DNA of 64,000 nucleotides from Polytrichum commune (taxonomy: Eukaryota > Streptophyta > Polytrichopsida > Polytrichales > Polytrichaceae). Shown here in pieces: positions 60,659 through 64,000 of this stretch. Made by a program: the position numbers and the translations under genes. The notes beneath the pieces were generated by a model. That model made no database searches, was not told the origin of the DNA, and saw only the letters and a program-made list of their open reading frames with translations. Position 1 is the stretch's first letter. Every line of letters begins with the position of its first letter. Location: positions 51,946,796 through 52,010,795 of the forward strand of contig OX485807.1 in NCBI GenBank assembly GCA_950295325.1, in the 5' to 3' direction.

Positions 60659-61045
60659 TCAATGATTGCATTTCAAGGCTACAACCATCTTAAGATCTAG
60701 AATACTTCTACTCAAACGTGAAGTCCAAGGATTTGAGACATTCAACAATTTCAATGACTCAGATCGGAGATTATCAATCTGATCATCGTCATCTTGTGCA
60801 TACCAATGTTCAAGGTGTAAGTGGTTGAGCCCAGTAATGGGGTATCGATATCCTTGCAAGCCCGGAATCAACACTTTCACCACAACCTCTTGCAAAGGGT
60901 AGTTGAAAGTGAAGAGTGTGGATCCATGCTCCTTATTACATTGATCACCAAGCCCATTTGAATCTCTAAAAACAATTTCTATGGTCGAAGCTGTGCGGTG
61001 AAGGAACTCGCCCAGATGATCAACTAATGGAGCATCATTGCACAT
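60659..61045 (-). CDS. Open frame of 128 codons, unknown
   Basis: It starts at ATG 61,045 (MCNDAPLVDHLGEFLHRTAS) and continues with ITGLNHLHLEHWYAQDDDDQ and LRSESLKLLNVSNPW. The composition is balanced and the LxxLxL spacing is faintly LRR-like, but no motif is decisive. It lies downstream of the inverted coding-like segment at 61.3-61.65 kb on the same strand and may be part of the same broken gene. Confidence 0.3.
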   Translation of the reverse strand: MCNDAPLVDHLGEFLHRTASTIEIVFRDSNGLGDQCNKEHGSTLFTFNYPLQEVVVKVLIPGLQGYRYPITGLNHLHLEHWYAQDDDDQIDNLRSESLKLLNVSNPWTSRLSRSILDLKMVVALKCNH

Positions 61046-61312
61046 GAGATAGCTATTTCAAGAGCTTGATACAATCCACCTTATATATTGAAATCATATC
61101 CTCAAAGTACCATACTGTGCAGTAGAATCTATCCTCAGAGGAATATAGCTCAACTATCTTGACAGTTGAACCTGGTGCAGCAACCAATCTACATACAACC
61201 TTGAGCTTTTGTGGTTATAATTCACTATATTACACTATTTCTTTAAGAGTGCACTTATAAAATTTTGGGACTCTGCGATTGAATTGCACATGATTACAAA
61301 TGTAGAGTTCAA

Positions 61313-61645
61313 GTTAACCTTGAGAAGTACCCATACGATGTTAGAAAAGACTTCATCCAGAAACTTAGATTGGCCGACATAGCCTCCCTACCTATCAGGC
61401 ATATTATTATATGCACTAAAGCCTATTGCCATCATCAAATTGCACATGGCCTGGCCGTTGTGGGAGTCTCCATGACAAATGAGATGCGTGGCCATCAGGG
61501 AGCTCATCTTTATCACTCAGACATTCTTCATCTTGTTCATCCCATAGAACAATATGCCTTATAGGTAGGGAGGCCATGTAGGCCAATCTAACTTTCTGGA
61601 TGACGTCCTTTCTAACATCGCATGGATACTTCTCAAGGAAAACTT
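61313..61645. repeat. Inverted duplication of a coding-like segment
   Basis: The left arm (61,313-61,405) and the right arm (about 61,550-61,645) are inverse copies at roughly 85% identity around a loop of about 145 bp. The left arm on the plus strand encodes LEKYPYDVRKDFIQKLRLAD and ASLPIRHI; the right arm on the minus strand encodes LEKYPCDVRKDVIQKVRLAY and ASLPIRHI. Amino-acid similarity is kept in both, so each arm derives from a real coding sequence. Confidence 0.75.
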
Positions 61646-62360
61646 CAACAAGCTACATGTGTCAACAAAGTGAGTGCAATAATGGCGGAGTCCCAAAACC
61701 GTGCGTTCCAGACGAAAGTTTGCTCTTGGGAAATCGTTGAAATAAATTCTTCCATCTTGTGCTGCAGTGTTGCCAATTCAGCCCCTTTCAACAGGGAGAT
61801 CTCTCTGGGATAGTCCTAAACATGCCTGCCCTAGCAGGTCGTAGACGCTTCTCAGGACAATTGACAAGTCATGGTTCTACATTTCTTTCAGATACTCAGG
61901 TTTACAAAAAAAGTATCTAATGGAGAGTGAACTACGGTCCAATTTCAAATGAAAAAGGCCCCTTCGCGCTTGAAAGAATAAACCAAAAGATAGACTCGCA
62001 AACTCGCGTGCACTTGGTAGATATCAGTCCGAGGAACATGTTCTGGCTATGTCCGTATGCTTCAAGTGGCCATGGCAAGAAACCCTTTTGGAAATGACGA
62101 ATGATTGAGGTAGGCATCACTGTGCTTGTAGTCGGAGTTTCTTGCCAATGATCAGATTGAGCATATGCACAAGAATTAAAGAATTGCAAATCCACCTTCA
62201 CTCGATGGCACAAGAGGAATACAGAACTCAAAAGTCTGTCAGGCGTAAGAGACCCACCAAAAGAAACAAACTCGGAGTAGGCGAGCGATTCATGTGCAAA
62301 CAACGAAAACATCTCGTGTCCTCTGCTCCGCTCCGCTCAATTCTGGAGTCCCACAACATG
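61630..62360 (-). pseudogene. Broken coding relic upstream of the inverted duplication
   Basis: Minus-strand frames encode LKGAELATLQHKMEEFISTI, SQEQTFVWNARFWDSAIIAL and TLLTHVAC at 61.63-61.80 kb, leading with a frameshift into the LEKYPCDVRKD arm. A second frame at 61,932-62,312 is longer but less protein-like. The first part is amphipathic and helical. I do not recognise the family. Confidence 0.35.
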
Positions 62361-62439
62361 GTCTAACGTACCTCCAACATTCCGAAAGCCGATCCACATG
62401 CCAGCCCAGCAGTTTGCAAGACATCAGTCGTTTCAACTA

Positions 62440-62640
62440 GCTCCACCAGAAGCGCTCGGTGAAGTCGAAGCACACCAACGATGCGTGCCGCTACAGAATG
62501 GTAGGCTCTTGGAATGGCTCGCTTGCCAGGTGATTGTGAAGCCACCCAATATGTGAATCAGATGGAAGAAGCTGGGCAGCGGAGAAACGCCGACTACAAT
62601 AGATGGTGGCTTCTTGAGGATCGACATTCAACAACAATTT
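62440..62640. repeat. Direct repeat R3, copy 1 (pair with 63,290-63,470)
   Basis: Matching blocks in order: CAACGATGC(G/A), TAG(G/A)CTCTT, TGG(C/G)TCGCTTGCCAGGT, AGCTGGGCAGCG and CTTCTTGAGGATCG against its diverged partner. Confidence 0.45.
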
Positions 62641-62729
62641 GTCTGCTCACACACTGGCTAAGTTAGCGCGACACACACAGGCTCACAAGAAACTCCTTTC
62701 CCCCAACTTCACTTTCCATCTCACTATCA

Positions 62730-62846
62730 GGTTGGCTTAAACCCAGGGCCTTAACCCGAATCCCGTAGGAACTCCGAGGTTAAGCTGCCTAAGTCCGGCA
62801 TAGTTTCTAATGGGTGACCTTCTTGGCGCTTGATTTCCGGTGCCCT
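62730..62846 (+). repeat. 5S rRNA-like sequence (5S pseudogene or 5S-derived SINE head)
   Basis: About 117 bp align along the whole plant 5S rRNA (about 120 nt). The anchors are a GAATCCCGTAGGAACTCCG block, GGTTAAGCTGCC at the internal A-box position, TAATGGGTGACCTTCTTGG at the C-box position and a GGTGCCC 3' end. Differences include changes in the helices, so it is not a functional 5S gene. The sequence continues without a T-run terminator into unrelated DNA, as expected of a 5S-derived SINE or a retrogene. Confidence 0.75.
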
Positions 62847-63289
62847 TTATCACCTATGGTCCTCTCAATCATAGTGGTGTACCAGATATCTTCAACCAAC
62901 TGGATGTGGAAACTTAGGGTTTGCCCTTGGGGGAGATCGGCTTGTCCGCGCCAGTTCAAGATGTTCCCCATCGAAAGGTAGTAGCCCTCGCGGCCCTATG
63001 ATTCTCGGAATGCCCATTTTGGGATTACATCTAGACTTACACCAACTCGAAATTGAAGCAACACCCCGCACCTATACCCTTGCTTGGCGCCGCTATTCGC
63101 TAACATGTCTTCTCAATCTACGCCGACCTTTTCGTCACCCAAAACCACCTCTCTTAAACTCTTGGTTTTGTGATCCGCAGTGGGCTTCCGATTGCTAGCA
63201 GTCCGGTTATAGAAATGAAAACTCACAAATGCCGAGCTCAAACCACCGCAGGTTCTCATGCGTGCAATAGGATGCCTACCAAATGACAA

Positions 63290-63470
63290 TAGCTCGTGAC
63301 TCTTCAAGATCGCAGTACGACAACGATGCACGCTCCTACACCACCAGACTCTTCGATTGGGTCGCTTGCCAGGTTGTGACGCCACTGGAGTGATGATGTA
63401 AGGTAGTTCCAAGCTGGGCAGCGCGGAAATGTCGCATACAGTAGTCGCTGATGACTCTTCCAATTGGAGG
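63290..63470. repeat. Direct repeat R3, copy 2
   Basis: This is the partner of 62,440-62,640. Both lie in a more GC-balanced tract (62.4-64.0 kb) with short minus-strand frames of no recognised family, perhaps an old gene or retroelement body. Confidence 0.45.
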
Positions 63471-64000
63471 TACTGCGTAGCTTTCCAACTATTGCAACTT
63501 CCAAGCTGCTTCCCACCACGTGAAAACTGTTATGATATAATATGTCAAGATAATGTCCGTCACTTGAGCCTCGATAACGACGACCATTACCACTTGCAAT
63601 GTCCACATATATTAAATAACTGTAAGCCAACATGAAACAAGGTTAGCCATTGAATCCCTTGCCATGCGATACCGACTGCCTTGGAGATTCATTAAAACAT
63701 AAAATTATACCACAAATTCAAGGCAGGCAACGCGGCACTCAATGCTCCGCGTAGAAGTCTCCACATCCTTGAATCCATAGTCTTTACTAAATTTAATCCT
63801 CCGATGGTGTGTGGGCACTTCAGAATCTGTGGTTGTCAACTCTTGAAGCCTTTTGAAACATTTTATATCCGAATTTAAGGCGTCCTGGTCACTAGGTACT
63901 CCCTGATGCATATATGGCTCATATTCAAGTGATTTGTGTCACCTACTACGCCGGACGCTAAAGCACCCCTATTGAGCTCTGTCCGCCTAAGAATCCACTG

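Overview
ORGANISM AND CHARACTER. This is nuclear DNA of a land plant. It is AT-rich, gene-poor and packed with old transposons. The recognisable genes are intron-containing plant families: TKL-type kinases with a helical N-terminal domain, and a two-FAS1 fasciclin-like arabinogalactan protein. A short telomere-like stretch uses the plant TTTAGGG unit. I cannot name the species. A non-seed plant (bryophyte, lycophyte or fern) is my guess, not something the sequence proves. I see no prokaryotic operons, no CRISPR array and no intact tRNA gene. LAYOUT. (1) 1-9,240: no gene; a TAA-flanked MITE (3,340-3,837), a palindromic fold-back element (4.29-4.60 kb), a Tourist-like MITE (6,451-7,042) and copies of a dispersed repeat. 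(2) 9,248-16,312: three head-to-tail kinase genes on the minus strand. The two upstream copies carry a helical N-terminal domain resembling plant MLKL (DUF1221/HeLo-like) proteins. The third has lost that domain and carries an internal tandem expansion inside its kinase domain. A large MITE sits between copies 1 and 2. (3) 16.5-26.5 kb: non-coding, with a nearly perfect 1,278-bp Mutator-like element (18,203-19,480) bounded by a 9-bp target duplication, and an unidentified coding relic near 24.1-24.9 kb. (4) 26.5-26.8 kb: a frameshifted kinase fragment. (5) 27-35 kb: degenerate tandem repeats and no convincing gene. (6) 35,289-36,695: an intact, strikingly GC-rich FLA gene (FLA15-18 type). Its upstream side is stacked with two abutting Tourist-like MITEs and a third element that contains a hAT MITE. 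(7) 39.4-49.5 kb: repeats, including a deletion-derivative MITE family. (8) 49.8-52.5 kb: a decayed pogo/CENP-B-type transposase interrupted in its catalytic domain by an 892-bp hAT element, which holds a hAT dimerisation-domain relic and a minisatellite. (9) 53-64 kb: more MITEs, an inverted duplication of a coding-like segment (61.3-61.65 kb) and a 5S rRNA-like sequence (62,730-62,846). HOW THE GENES RELATE. The kinase cluster looks like local duplication followed by divergence: one copy with a normal RD catalytic loop, one with an HRDLR loop, and one without the N-terminal domain. Its relatives act in immunity and cell death in flowering plants, so a defence role is a reasonable inference, no more. 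The FLA gene is a cell-wall/extracellular protein gene unrelated to the cluster. Almost everything else is transposon strata, and several nested insertions can be ordered in time from their target-site duplications.
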